41,620 bases of DNA from Chloroflexota bacterium (GCA_016875875.1 VGOP01000014.1:1-41620); one strand, 5' to 3'; positions 7,760 to 16,648 are shown, numbered from the stretch's first letter. Program-made: numbers and translations. Notes: generated by a model not told the origin, from the sequence alone.

Positions 7760-9022
7760 GTGTCTATAGAAAGAGCTTTCCGACCTGTCGACTATGTTAA
7801 GATAAGCATCTTCGCAGCTGCTCTGTCAGTCCTTTGGCCCAGTCTACACAGCGTAATAATTCCACTCCGCCTCCTGGAATTCGCCCCTGAAGCCCAGAAG
7901 AATACTTACCTTGGCCTCATGACCTTCGCTGGCTCAATGATAGCCGTGTTCGTTCAGCCCCTGGCCGGAGCGGTCAGTGACCGTTTCAGCTCTCGCTTCG
8001 GACGTCGGCGCCCTTTTATCCTCGTAGGGACACTTCTGGCTCTGCTTTTCCTCCCCAGCATAGGCCTGTCCGGAAGCTTCCCTTTCCTGCTTATAGGCTA
8101 CTGCCTGCTACAAGTCGCCACCAACATCGCCCAAGGTCCGTTTCAGGCATTTATTCCAGACCTGGTGCCAAAAGAGCGGAGAGGAGTAGCATCTGGCGCC
8201 AAAGGTGTGGCGGAGATCTTAGGCGGCGTAGCTTTCCTGCGCGTAGTAGCCTACTTCATGGATAATTACGCTAGCGATGGTGGCGAGATGTGGCTATGGC
8301 TGGCAATAGGTCTCCCTGGGCTAATACTACTGGGAGGCATGATTGCTACCATGCTGACAGTGAAGGAGCAGCCATCGTTTCTCGGAAGTCAGCCATCCAT
8401 GGCAAAAACCATGGCCGGTGCCTACAAGATAGATGTCAAAGAACATCTCAGTTTTGTATGGTTTCTTTTATCACGATTGTTTATTTTGATGGCGATGGTG
8501 GTACTGCAAACCTTTGCCCTGTACTTCGTAAGAGACGTAATCCATCATCCCAACCCCGCAGGAGTAACCGCAGACCTCTTGATTACCGTGGGCGTTTTTC
8601 TGCTCCTTGCCGTTTACCCTGCGGGACAGCTCTCTGACAGATTCGGACGTAAGCTGATTATCATCCTCTCAGGACTTGTTGGTATAGTTGGTATCTTAGT
8701 GATATTCTTTACACGTAGTTATGTCGGCACACTGGTCTGCGGTGGTCTTCTGGGAATATCATCAGGAGCCTTCCTCAGCACCAACTGGGCACTGGCTACC
8801 GACCTCGTTCCTGCAGGCGAAGAAGCCCGCTACTTGGGACTGGCCAATATAGCCACAGCCGGTGCTGGAGCGTTAGCCAGGCTCACCGGTCCAGTAATCG
8901 ACTTCTTCAATATCCAGCAATCTGGACTGGGCTATTCGGTTATGCTTTTAATTTGTGTCTTCTACTTTGCCCTCGGCTCGGCCTTGGTCATACCGGTTAG
9001 GCTTAAAAGCAAAGAAGGTTAG
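7760..9022 (+). CDS. Major facilitator superfamily transporter (sugar/cation symporter-like)
   Basis: A 420-aa protein with about 12 hydrophobic segments in two halves. The loop 2-3 signature GAVSDRFSSRFGRRRPFILVG (70-90), with its doubled R/GRRRP, is the form seen in sugar:cation symporters and related MFS carriers. The second half repeats it as GQLSDRFGRKLIII. The substrate cannot be told from sequence. The start is GTG 7760 with only a weak GAG upstream. The gene ends 8 bases before a VTT/DedA-type protein gene, so the two are probably co-transcribed. Confidence 0.8.
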   Translation: MSIERAFRPVDYVKISIFAAALSVLWPSLHSVIIPLRLLEFAPEAQKNTYLGLMTFAGSMIAVFVQPLAGAVSDRFSSRFGRRRPFILVGTLLALLFLPSIGLSGSFPFLLIGYCLLQVATNIAQGPFQAFIPDLVPKERRGVASGAKGVAEILGGVAFLRVVAYFMDNYASDGGEMWLWLAIGLPGLILLGGMIATMLTVKEQPSFLGSQPSMAKTMAGAYKIDVKEHLSFVWFLLSRLFILMAMVVLQTFALYFVRDVIHHPNPAGVTADLLITVGVFLLLAVYPAGQLSDRFGRKLIIILSGLVGIVGILVIFFTRSYVGTLVCGGLLGISSGAFLSTNWALATDLVPAGEEARYLGLANIATAGAGALARLTGPVIDFFNIQQSGLGYSVMLLICVFYFALGSALVIPVRLKSKEG

Positions 9023-9030
9023 CTAAGCAC

Positions 9031-9597
9031 ATGCAGCAAACTAGCAACAAAACAGAGAAACGCTTCTGGACAAAAGAGCGCTACCTGCAAATTCTTGCCT
9101 TGCTCTTCGTACTGGCCCTATCTGTTTTTCTCCTCCTCAACCGAGAGAAGGTGGCCGAGCTTGAAGTATATGGCTATCTAGGTGTCTTCCTAATTTCCAT
9201 CATAACCTGCAGCAGCATAGTGGTACCTGTGCCCGGCTGGATTTTAGTAGCTGCTCTCGGCGCCATCCTGAACCCTGTTCTGGTGGGCATTGTGTCCGGT
9301 CTGGGAGGCACGATCGGCGAGATGACCGGCTATCTTCTGGGCTATGGTGGCCGGCTAGCTATGGACAACGTGGGTCTCTACAGCAGAATGGTTCGGTGGA
9401 TGAAAAGCTGGGGAAGCGTAACCATTTTCATCCTCGCGTTGATACCCAACCCATTTTTTGATTTAGCTGGCGCCGCTGCAGGTTTGCTTCGTTTTCCAGT
9501 ATGGAAGTTCCTTCTCTTCGGTGCTGCCGGCAGGATACCCAAGCACATACTCTTCGCCTACATCGGCGTCTGGGGCTTCCAGCTTCTACCACTATAA
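9031..9597 (+). CDS. VTT-domain (DedA/TVP38-like) membrane protein
   Basis: A 188-aa membrane protein. A cytoplasmic basic N terminus (about 1-22) and a first helix (23-42) are followed by the VTT core: SSIVVPVPGWILVAALGAILNP (a re-entrant loop with proline and glycine), GLGGTIGEMTGYLLGYGGR, and the second loop ALIPNPFFDLAGAAAGLLRFPVWKF. DedA/TMEM41-type proteins act in phospholipid translocation and envelope homeostasis. The GEMTGYLLGYGGR and PNPFFDLAGAAAG motifs are the strongest evidence. It lies 8 bases after the MFS gene. The specific substrate is unknown. Confidence 0.82.
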   Translation: MQQTSNKTEKRFWTKERYLQILALLFVLALSVFLLLNREKVAELEVYGYLGVFLISIITCSSIVVPVPGWILVAALGAILNPVLVGIVSGLGGTIGEMTGYLLGYGGRLAMDNVGLYSRMVRWMKSWGSVTIFILALIPNPFFDLAGAAAGLLRFPVWKFLLFGAAGRIPKHILFAYIGVWGFQLLPL

Positions 9598-9650
9598 TCT
9601 GAAATAACTATAACTATGTGAAGATTACTCTATGATTTAGTCACCCAACC

Positions 9651-9680
9651 TTGACAATATTAGCCGGGCTAACGTAATTT
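9651..9680 (+). promoter_or_regulatory. Putative sigma-70 promoter for the DUF2284 gene
   Basis: A perfect TTGACA at 9651-9656, an 18-base spacer, and TAATTT at 9675-9680, followed 27 bases later by the ATG at 9708 with GGGAGAG as ribosome binding site. The spacer contains the small inverted repeat AGCCGGGCT, a possible operator. Confidence 0.5.
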
Positions 9681-9707
9681 ATAGGGTATCAAGGGAGAGA
9701 CAAGACA

Positions 9708-10355
9708 ATGACAGCCAAGAAAACAGCCGCCAGACCCTTTGTTATAAAAGTGCCGGAGGAGATGTTAATGACAGATTTAGAAAGCTTCAGACAGCAGGCG
9801 CTGGAGCTGGGAGCTACCGCAGCCGAAATAATACGGGCAAGCCAGATTGTGGTAGATGAGCGGGTAAGACTAAAGTGCACCGTGCCGCGTTGTCTTCGCG
9901 CCGGCGAGACACCCAACTGCCCACCCTATGTGCCGGAGTTAGACGTCATCCGCAAGGCTTTCGCCAGGTTCTCCTGGGGAATATTACTCAAAACACACAT
10001 CGAGCCGATAGAAAATTACGCCTCAAAAAGTGGACAAGAGCAAAGCCTCCTTTTCCATCAGAAATCAGGCAAAATCGTCTATGAGATAGAAAAGTTGGCC
10101 TACAAGCACGGGTACCATCTGGCTATGGGCTTGGGTGGAGGCTCCTGCAAGGATTACCTGTGCCGCGGCCTGATATGCCAGTTTATGGATAGCGGCAGAT
10201 GCCGGTTCCCTCACCAAGCCAGACCTGCCATGGAAGCTATGGGAATTGATGTCTTCGACCTCATCAGCAAGGTAGGCTGGAAGGCTTACCCGTTATTGGA
10301 TGACATTAGCCAGATTCCCTGCGCCATCTCTGTGGGACTGGTTTTAGTATACTGA
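9708..10355 (+). CDS. DUF2284 predicted metal-binding protein
   Basis: A 215-aa cysteine-rich protein of the DUF2284 family. Conserved cysteines occur in CTVPRCLRAGETPNCPPYVPE (about 57-77) and GGGSCKDYLCRGLICQFMDSGRCRFPHQARP (about 144-174), a spacing suited to iron-sulfur or zinc binding. RPAMEAMGIDVF is also typical. The family is common in anaerobes, often near corrinoid or redox genes, but its biochemical role is unknown. The start ATG 9708 gives a lysine-rich lead; ATG 9768 (MTDLESF) is a plausible later start. A small helical protein is encoded just downstream. Confidence 0.82.
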   Translation: MTAKKTAARPFVIKVPEEMLMTDLESFRQQALELGATAAEIIRASQIVVDERVRLKCTVPRCLRAGETPNCPPYVPELDVIRKAFARFSWGILLKTHIEPIENYASKSGQEQSLLFHQKSGKIVYEIEKLAYKHGYHLAMGLGGGSCKDYLCRGLICQFMDSGRCRFPHQARPAMEAMGIDVFDLISKVGWKAYPLLDDISQIPCAISVGLVLVY

Positions 10356-10374
10356 AAAATATGGGGGTGAAGAG

Positions 10375-10542
10375 ATGACCAAAAGTGCAGTTGAAATAGT
10401 CGAGGAATATCTATCTGATGACGCCAAGACATGGGCTAAATTAGCCAGCGAGGTGAATTGGCGTCGACTCGAGCTTCTGCTACTCAGAGAGATACTGCTG
10501 GAGCTAAAGAAGCTAAATCAGAGTAAGCCGGCCTCCTCATAA
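10375..10542 (+). CDS. Small helical protein, 55 aa, unknown function
   Basis: An ORF starting MTKSAVEIVEEYLSDDAKTW and ending LLELKKLNQSKPASS, with GGGGGTGAAGAG as a strong ribosome binding site before ATG 10375. It begins 19 bases after the DUF2284 gene. It is acidic at the N terminus and predicted almost wholly helical, with a leucine-rich amphipathic segment (WRRLELLLLREILLELKKL) that suggests oligomerisation or a partner. No known domain is recognised. The good ribosome binding site, tight spacing and sensible composition favour a real gene. Confidence 0.6.
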   Translation: MTKSAVEIVEEYLSDDAKTWAKLASEVNWRRLELLLLREILLELKKLNQSKPASS

Positions 10543-10632
10543 CGTTATATTTGTATTTGCCATCAGGCATAATTCTGAAGCTTTGATATTGCTTCGCTAA
10601 TCATACAACCACTTCCTGAAGGAGGAAAACGA

Positions 10633-11202
10633 ATGTTAAAAGAGATAGTACGTAAAAACAGAAGCTACCGGAAATTCTATCAAGACGTCCCCATAGAACT
10701 CGAGACGCTCAGGGAACTCGTTGACCTGGCCAGGTTGTCAGCTTCAGCGCTCAATCTACAGCCATTGAAATACGTGCTTTCCTGTGAACCCAAAAGGAAT
10801 GCTCTGATATTTCCTCTCCTCGGCTGGGCTGCTTACCTGAAAGACTGGCCGGGGCCAGATGAAGGGGAAAGGCCATCAGCATATATAATAATGCTTGGTG
10901 ACACCGAGATAAGCCGGAATTTTGGCTGCGACCATGGCATAGCAGCCCAAAGCATTCTCCTTGGTGCCACAGAGAAAGGCCTGGGCGGCTGCATGATTGC
11001 TACAGTGAAAAGACAGGAGCTCAGCCAGGCTCTAGGTATAGCACCACAATATGAAATACTCCTCGTCATAGCCATCGGCAAACCCAAGGAAACGGTTGTC
11101 ATCGATAAAATCGGGCCTGATGGAGACGTCAAATACTGGCGGGACAGCCAGGACGTACACCATGTGCCAAAGCGAACGCTGGATGACATCATCATTGGAT
11201 AG
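10633..11202 (+). CDS. Nitroreductase-family FMN oxidoreductase
   Basis: A 189-aa protein with the nitroreductase fold. The N terminus RKNRSYRKF is the FMN-phosphate binding S/R-x-R box, LARLSASALNLQPLKYVL is the N-Q-P flavin motif, DHGIAAQSILLGATEKGLGGCMIAT is the central helix, and LLVIAIGKPKE is the typical C-terminal strand. Such proteins reduce nitro compounds, quinones or enones with NAD(P)H as soluble dimers; the physiological substrate here is unknown. GAAGGAGG gives a near-perfect Shine-Dalgarno before ATG 10633. A second, quite different nitroreductase (SagB type) occurs at 18902. Confidence 0.9.
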   Translation: MLKEIVRKNRSYRKFYQDVPIELETLRELVDLARLSASALNLQPLKYVLSCEPKRNALIFPLLGWAAYLKDWPGPDEGERPSAYIIMLGDTEISRNFGCDHGIAAQSILLGATEKGLGGCMIATVKRQELSQALGIAPQYEILLVIAIGKPKETVVIDKIGPDGDVKYWRDSQDVHHVPKRTLDDIIIG

Positions 11203-11214
11203 AAGCACTGCTAA

Positions 11215-11244
11215 TTTACTAAACAGCCGCATAATAAGTATAAT
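11215..11244 (+). promoter_or_regulatory. Putative promoter of the glucan phosphorylase gene
   Basis: TTTACT at 11215-11220, an 18-base spacer and a perfect TATAAT at 11239-11244, ending 17 bases before ATG 11262. The short leader has no clear ribosome binding site. Confidence 0.4.
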
Positions 11245-11261
11245 AACCAGTCGGCCAAAAG

Positions 11262-13406
11262 ATGAATGATTTATCAGTATCCAAGCTCCCTAGGCGTATC
11301 GAGGGGCTAAGCGAGCTAGCCTACAATCTATGGTGGAGCTGGAATATAGAAGCACGGCAGCTATTCAAAGCCGTGGATAACGCCCTATGGAGAGCTAGCG
11401 GGCATAATCCAGTCAAGCTACTGCAACAAATCGAGCCTCATCGATTGGTAGCGGCTGCTCAGGACCCTATGTTCCTTAAAAAGTATGACTCCGTTATGAG
11501 CGACTTCAAAGACGCTATGTCAGGAGCCGGTACCTGGTTTAATACACAATATCCACATCTGGGACAACAAACCATAGCCTATTTTTCACTGGAGTTCGCC
11601 ATCCATAACTCGTTGCCTCTTTACGCCGGTGGACTTGGTGTCCTGACAGGCGACTATTGCAAAGAGTCGAGCGACCTCGGTTTGCCTCTGGTGGGCGTGG
11701 GATTTATGTATCCGCAGGGCTATTTCCACCAGCATATTTCTGCCGATGGCTGGCAAGAAGAGGTATATGAGCAGTTGAACTTCAGCGAAGCGCCTATCAG
11801 CCCGGTGCTTACCGCTGAAGGACAACCGATGATCGTCGAAGTTCCCCTGGATTTGAGGTCGGTTCGGGTTACGGTGTGGCAGGTGAATGTCGGACTGGTT
11901 AAGCTCTATTTGTTGGACACTAACGTTGAAGGGAATTCACCGCCTGACCGCGAGCTTTCGGCGCGCCTTTATGCTGGCGACCAGAAGACGCGCCTGCAAA
12001 AACAAATCATCATAGGCATTGGCGGTGTGCGTGTCCTCCGGGCGCTCGGCATCAAACCGACTATCTGGCATGCTAACGAAGGATATACCGCCTTCATGAC
12101 ACTAGAGCGCGTTCGGGAATTAATGGCAAAGGGCCTCAAATTTACCGAAGCCACTAACTTGGTGCGAGCTACGACTGTCTCAACCATCCACACGCTGGTT
12201 CCTGGTGTTAGCGATACCTTTCCACGCGAGCTAATTGAGAAGTATTTGCACAGCTATCGGGAATCCCTCAAGCTAGACATGGAGGAACTCCTAAAATTTG
12301 GTGCACAGGGGTCAGATAATTTTTCCTTCAACACGACCGCGTTGGGTCTTCGAATGGCTGACTATCGCAATGGTGTCAGCCAGCTGCATGGCGGTACCTG
12401 TCGACGAACGTGGCATTCCCTGTGGCCCGATAAAGAAGAGAAGAATGTGCCCATCAGCTCGGTGACCAACGGCGTCCATGTTCCCACATGGATAGCACCC
12501 CAGGCCGCCAGCCTATATGAAGCATATCTTGATAAGGACTGGTTGAAGAGGCATGATGACCCAACTTTGTGGGAAAAGATTGTCGATATCCCAGACGAGG
12601 GGATATGGGCAATGCGCCGCTGGTTAAAAAACAAGCTCATCAGTGCAGTTAAAGAACGCGCCCGAAGACGCTGGGTTGAAGACCATGTACAGCCAGAACA
12701 GGCATTAGTAATGGGAGGATTGCTCGACCCAGAAGCACTGACTATTGCCTTCTGCCGCCGCTTTACTGGCTATAAGCGAGCTACACTGATTTTTCACGAT
12801 TTTGACCGTCTGAAGCGCATACTTCAGAACGAATTACAACCTCTCCAGATAATCTTTGCCGGCAAGGCACATCCCAATGATGAAAGCGGGAAACAGCTAA
12901 TCCAAAAAGTATACAACGCGGCCAAAGACCACGAGTTCGGTGGACAAATTGCCTTTGTTGAGGATTACGATATGCACATGGCACGTTATCTTGTCCACGG
13001 CGCCGATGTCTGGCTCAATACCCCTCAACCACTTCATGAAGCCAGCGGAACCAGTGGACAGAAAGCAGCCCTCAATGGAGTGCTGCATCTTAGCATACTT
13101 GATGGCTGGTGGTGCGAAGGCTACAACGGCAAGAATGGCTGGGCAATTAACAGCAATGCAGAAATACTGAATTCGGCCGACCAAGATAAGGCAGACGCCG
13201 AAGAGTTCTACCGCCTGTTAGAGGCGAGAATAGTCCCTCTTTACTATGATCGAGACATAAATGGCATACCACACGGCTGGATCCAAATAATCAAAGAGGC
13301 CATCCGCTCCAACACACCTTTGTTCAGCACCCGGCGCATGGTAAAAGAATACACCGAGCAAATGTATCTACCGGCAGCTCAGAGCAGCCAGACAATAAAA
13401 ACATAG
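11262..13406 (+). CDS. glgP: Alpha-glucan (glycogen/maltodextrin) phosphorylase, GT35
   Basis: A 714-aa phosphorylase that releases glucose-1-phosphate from alpha-1,4-glucans. It belongs to the shorter bacterial/archaeal subfamily: an N-terminal DUF3417-like segment (LPRRIEGLSELAYNLWWSWN), then AYFSLEFAIHNSLPLYAGGLGVLTGDYCKESSDLGLPLVGVG. The PLP-lysine motif EASGTSGQKAALNGVL places the Schiff-base lysine at about residue 601, and LSILDGWWCEGYNGKNGWAI follows. RRFTGYKRA and ITSVTNGVHVPTW-like blocks are present. It acts alone in this locus, with no other glycogen genes nearby. Length and motifs are complete, so it should be active. Confidence 0.95.
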   Translation: MNDLSVSKLPRRIEGLSELAYNLWWSWNIEARQLFKAVDNALWRASGHNPVKLLQQIEPHRLVAAAQDPMFLKKYDSVMSDFKDAMSGAGTWFNTQYPHLGQQTIAYFSLEFAIHNSLPLYAGGLGVLTGDYCKESSDLGLPLVGVGFMYPQGYFHQHISADGWQEEVYEQLNFSEAPISPVLTAEGQPMIVEVPLDLRSVRVTVWQVNVGLVKLYLLDTNVEGNSPPDRELSARLYAGDQKTRLQKQIIIGIGGVRVLRALGIKPTIWHANEGYTAFMTLERVRELMAKGLKFTEATNLVRATTVSTIHTLVPGVSDTFPRELIEKYLHSYRESLKLDMEELLKFGAQGSDNFSFNTTALGLRMADYRNGVSQLHGGTCRRTWHSLWPDKEEKNVPISSVTNGVHVPTWIAPQAASLYEAYLDKDWLKRHDDPTLWEKIVDIPDEGIWAMRRWLKNKLISAVKERARRRWVEDHVQPEQALVMGGLLDPEALTIAFCRRFTGYKRATLIFHDFDRLKRILQNELQPLQIIFAGKAHPNDESGKQLIQKVYNAAKDHEFGGQIAFVEDYDMHMARYLVHGADVWLNTPQPLHEASGTSGQKAALNGVLHLSILDGWWCEGYNGKNGWAINSNAEILNSADQDKADAEEFYRLLEARIVPLYYDRDINGIPHGWIQIIKEAIRSNTPLFSTRRMVKEYTEQMYLPAAQSSQTIKT

Positions 13407-13480
13407 GCCATCACAGTAGCTTGCACCCAAAACAAACCATCTACATTTAAACCACTGACACCAGTTCTAGAGAAGAACGA

Positions 13481-13508
13481 GGTCGGGGCGGATGCATCCG
13501 CCCCGACC
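13481..13508. terminator. 28-bp perfect palindrome between convergent genes, possible bidirectional terminator
   Basis: GGTCGGGGCGG and CCGCCCCGACC flank ATGCAT, making a fully self-complementary 28-mer that folds into an 11-bp GC-rich stem with a 6-base loop. It lies between the convergent glgP (ends 13406) and hydrolase (ends 13562) genes. No long T tract follows on either strand (only TCTTGTTT on plus), so it may instead be a REP-like element. Confidence 0.55.
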
Positions 13509-13561
13509 ATCTTGTTTCAGGCAGGTGACCTTACACTCACCGTTACTTCTCCACCGTCAGA

Positions 13562-15331
13562 TTATAAGACGAATTGAGTGGCCTGCGAGGCAATCAGAAT
13601 CCAGGTGACTAGCATGGCGCTGAGGAAGGCGCCAGCATATATGTGGCCCGTCTTACGATAGAAATAGGTATAAGCCAGGGCGACAATGGTCATCAGTGGC
13701 ACGATCTCGATAGCAATGACGGTGAATAGAATTTCATTTGGAACGGCCAGTAGGCCACCCATCATGAGCGGGATGTATTGAAACAGCAACAGGCCAACGA
13801 AGCCCAAGACCAGCAGCGCAACATTGATGGCCATCTCGCTGCCCAGGCTCATCTCTTTCCCTTTACGAGTTGGGCGAAGCTGCCCATTCAGTACCAAGCC
13901 CAGAGCTATAAAGTAGAGTGTGAAGGGAATCAGGTAGCACAGGAACATGCGGAAATGAATCGGCGACATCGGTTTCACCGCAAAGAGCCAGAAACGATAA
14001 TCAACCGTGAACAGCCAGGCCGAGAATACCAGGGTCAGGTACCCGGTAAAGGCCACCAGGAAAGCCAGCAAGAAGGACTTGCCAATCTTTTTCCAATCCA
14101 GCTTTCTGCCCCAGATGAGGCCGTAGTCGCCGGCAGTGGCTTTCGCCTTGCGGTTGAACACGAAATGCCACACCAGGAAAAGCACCACTGCAATTACACC
14201 GTTCAGCAGCAACCAGAACAGCAGCTGAGCGGTGAATACTTGGGGAAAGATTGGGTTGGGCGCCATGTTGCGCTCGACAACAGGGTTCTTGAACGAAAAA
14301 TAGGTTAACGGTGGCACGACGACAATGATGATGGCGGATATCCACCAGGCAATGCCCTTGGCAGACTTGGGCTTGGCCGGAGCCTCCCCCAGCTCCTTGA
14401 AGAAACTAGAGCGCAAGAGCAGGCTGCCGACAGGGAAGAACAGCAATATCATACCGATGAGGGCAATCAAATTGCCGATCTCCTTCCAGTGCCAGATTTG
14501 GTCGGCAGGCGGCAAAGGTTTGCCCCCCTGCAGGGTTGCCTGGAACCAGTCAATGGCGGCGCCAATGGCCGCGGGTGAAATATGGTCGCCATTATGTATG
14601 TTACGCGTCATGTAGAGCTTGCGAGCAGTGCCGTCCGCAATCGAACCGTATAACTTACCCACCACCACGTCGTTGGTTGTCCCAAAGGCTGCTTTGAGGT
14701 TTTTACTTTTAGCGACGTCCTTCGCCAAAGTTGCACCCCACATACTTGGTGCCCACTCGTCCCATTCCGACTCAACCACGCACATGTTGCGCGGAAAGGT
14801 AGAGGTTATCTTGCCAGTACCAGACCCCTCCAGAACGATGGACTTATAGCCATCCTTGAACGTATCTGCCGCGAAGAGACATCCCCAACCACCCATCGAG
14901 TGCCCTTCGAGGCCAATGTTCTCTTTGTCAACAATGTCGAGGCTGCTCAGGTAGCGCAGACCATCGGGGCCACCAAAAAAATTTCCAAAGGCAGGCGGGT
15001 CCGAATAACCGTGACCGGTCTGGTCAATCGCCAGTACCACATAACCGCGTCTGGCAAACTCGATGGCAAAGCCATCCTGCATTTCACGAGTGTTAATGAA
15101 GCCTGAGATGGCAAGGATGCCGGGAGCTGGATTCTTAGCGGTGACATCCTTGGGCACGTACAGCAGGGCACTCATGATTATGCCATCGGTGCCGGCAAAG
15201 CGCACATCCCGAACTTTGACGTTGCCCCAATCGGTTTGAGTCATACAGGCCAGCAGATTACCCACCAGTATCACCAACAGGGCAACGGCAAGAAGTATCT
15301 TCATGCGCTTGGATTTGTTTTCATTTGGCAT
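13562..15331 (-). CDS. Alpha/beta hydrolase fused to a C-terminal polytopic membrane domain
   Basis: A 589-aa two-part protein. Residues 11-29 form a signal or anchor ending in LLAC, a possible lipobox at C29. An alpha/beta hydrolase domain follows (about 40-270) with the oxyanion-side ILAISGFINTREMQDGFA, AIDQTGHGYSDPP and the nucleophile elbow GHSMGG (S145). The likely catalytic His is in RNIHNGDHISPAA. From about residue 285 there are around eight hydrophobic helices to the C terminus with no recognised motif. The hydrolase part probably faces outside the cell. The substrate is unknown. TTAGGAG precedes ATG 15331. A dienelactone-hydrolase or acyl-peptidase-like activity is possible; the fusion is uncommon. 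Confidence 0.75.
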   Translation of the reverse strand: MPNENKSKRMKILLAVALLVILVGNLLACMTQTDWGNVKVRDVRFAGTDGIIMSALLYVPKDVTAKNPAPGILAISGFINTREMQDGFAIEFARRGYVVLAIDQTGHGYSDPPAFGNFFGGPDGLRYLSSLDIVDKENIGLEGHSMGGWGCLFAADTFKDGYKSIVLEGSGTGKITSTFPRNMCVVESEWDEWAPSMWGATLAKDVAKSKNLKAAFGTTNDVVVGKLYGSIADGTARKLYMTRNIHNGDHISPAAIGAAIDWFQATLQGGKPLPPADQIWHWKEIGNLIALIGMILLFFPVGSLLLRSSFFKELGEAPAKPKSAKGIAWWISAIIIVVVPPLTYFSFKNPVVERNMAPNPIFPQVFTAQLLFWLLLNGVIAVVLFLVWHFVFNRKAKATAGDYGLIWGRKLDWKKIGKSFLLAFLVAFTGYLTLVFSAWLFTVDYRFWLFAVKPMSPIHFRMFLCYLIPFTLYFIALGLVLNGQLRPTRKGKEMSLGSEMAINVALLVLGFVGLLLFQYIPLMMGGLLAVPNEILFTVIAIEIVPLMTIVALAYTYFYRKTGHIYAGAFLSAMLVTWILIASQATQFVL

Positions 15332-15691
15332 TTCTTTCTCCTAAATTGGATTTAGATTTGCATAAATTATAAATGACTTCTTTTTGTAGGGTATTATACA
15401 AGCAGCGATTGCCGTCAGATAGCCGAAGGTGAACACATCAAATCCGCATAATTCCCACCCCCTTTTGGACGAATCAATAGCGTAGCGCCACTAGAGTCGG
15501 TTAAGTATACACCGATGCTTTGACCAATACAATATCGTATAAGACCCTGTGGTGTTAAAATGTGGGACAGCGAACTTGGATGGAGGAGAGGTAGTGCGGT
15601 AGGCAAATAAAGATGTACCCTTTGTTAGGGTCGTAACATAAAATGTTGACAGAATATCTCGTGGGCGAATATTTACGAAGATATATCTATT
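15332..15691. other. 360-base gap with no convincing gene
   Basis: On the minus strand TATAAT occurs at 15366-15371 and 15393-15398, either of which could serve the hydrolase gene. A TTG-initiated 63-codon frame at 15415-15606 has no ribosome binding site or recognisable product. I see no hairpin with a T tract and no RNA gene. Confidence 0.5.
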
Positions 15692-16198
15692 TTATTTTTC
15701 TTCCAATCTTTTCTTCCAATAGCTGAATCGCAAAAATTTCGTAAAACGGCCAATCGCTTCTGCGCGTCTCTCCATCTTTTCTAAATCCTCTTTTGCTTTC
15801 TGATATTCTGGAATTTCATTAATAAGCTTTTTTAAGTAAGCATCTACTTCTTGATCACTCATATATGTATCACGCACTTCAGTAAGCTCCCCGGAATCCA
15901 AAAAGAAACCGCGACAGTTATAGCATTCATCAATATTAACCTCTTTTGACCTTTTATACTTGTGTGCGAACATTGGCAAACTACATTTTGGGCACATAAT
16001 CTGCCCCCTGCTTCCATCATTCGCACGTGGATAATGCAACGCCTCCTTAAGCGCTTCCCCTAAACCTTCATCACGTTCATCCAGCATTTCTAGTTCGTGA
16101 TTATCGAACCAAATTCCTTTGCAGCCATTTTTACAAACATCAACTTTTATACCAAAATTCTCTGTAACCATTTCCTTGGAACATATTGGGCACTTCAT
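15692..16198 (-). CDS. Protein with two zf-TFIIB-type zinc ribbons
   Basis: A 168-aa protein with two tandem zf-TFIIB-like zinc ribbons. The first is CPICSKEM...VDVCKNGCKGIWFDNHELEML (residues 3-40), the second CPKCSLPM...IDECYNCRGFFLDSGELTEV (about 69-108). Each has the paired CxxC knuckles and the G-I/F-W/F-x-D-x-x-E-L hallmark. The C-terminal third is charged, helical and basic (KKRLEEK at the end). The family is widespread and mostly uncharacterised; the ribbons may bind nucleic acid or protein. GAGGGG precedes ATG 16198. It is monocistronic. Confidence 0.85.
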   Translation of the reverse strand: MKCPICSKEMVTENFGIKVDVCKNGCKGIWFDNHELEMLDERDEGLGEALKEALHYPRANDGSRGQIMCPKCSLPMFAHKYKRSKEVNIDECYNCRGFFLDSGELTEVRDTYMSDQEVDAYLKKLINEIPEYQKAKEDLEKMERRAEAIGRFTKFLRFSYWKKRLEEK

Positions 16199-16463
16199 AA
16201 TACACCCCTCTTTCTTTGTATTACAGAAATTTTACAAAATCCCAAAAATGCTCGGACTATCCTGAAAATGTACTGCTGCCCAAGTTTAAATTCTACTCTA
16301 AACAAAACCTCACTGCAATAAACTAGGCCACTATGGGTATAACAAACAAGCAAAAAGTTTCTTTGGTATAAAGCTCAGCCGACCATCAATAAAGCCATGT
16401 TGCCCACAATGTCCGCCTCTAACCTGAAGAGAACACTTAGCCAAAGAGGGTGAGTGGTGAATC

Positions 16464-16536
16464 TGAGCCGCACAGGACTCGAACCTGTAACCGGCTGATT
16501 AAGAGTCAGCTGCTCTGCCTGTTGAGCTAGCGGCCC
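16464..16536 (-). tRNA. tRNA-Lys (anticodon CTT)
   Basis: The minus strand folds into a complete cloverleaf. The acceptor stem GGGCCGC pairs with GCGGCTC (one G-T), the D-arm is GCTC...GAGC, and the anticodon arm is GCTGA-CTCTTAA-TCAGC with CTT at 34-36. The T-arm is ACAGG-TTCGAGT-CCTGT, with discriminator A. CCA is not encoded (GAT follows), so it is added after transcription. It stands alone, with no other tRNA in the window. Confidence 0.95.
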
Positions 16537-16648
16537 AAGCAGGCTAATGGTAACATCCGCTATGAAGTGAAGTCAAGGCTACTGAATCGGCAATCAGGTG
16601 CTCCCAAGGACATCCCAAGGAATATGAAATCGCACTCGGATAATCTGG

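Noticed and set aside
15415-15606. 63-codon frame on the minus strand with TTG start
   Set aside because: No ribosome binding site, no recognisable domain and no neighbour that would explain it; could be a remnant but I cannot support it as a gene.
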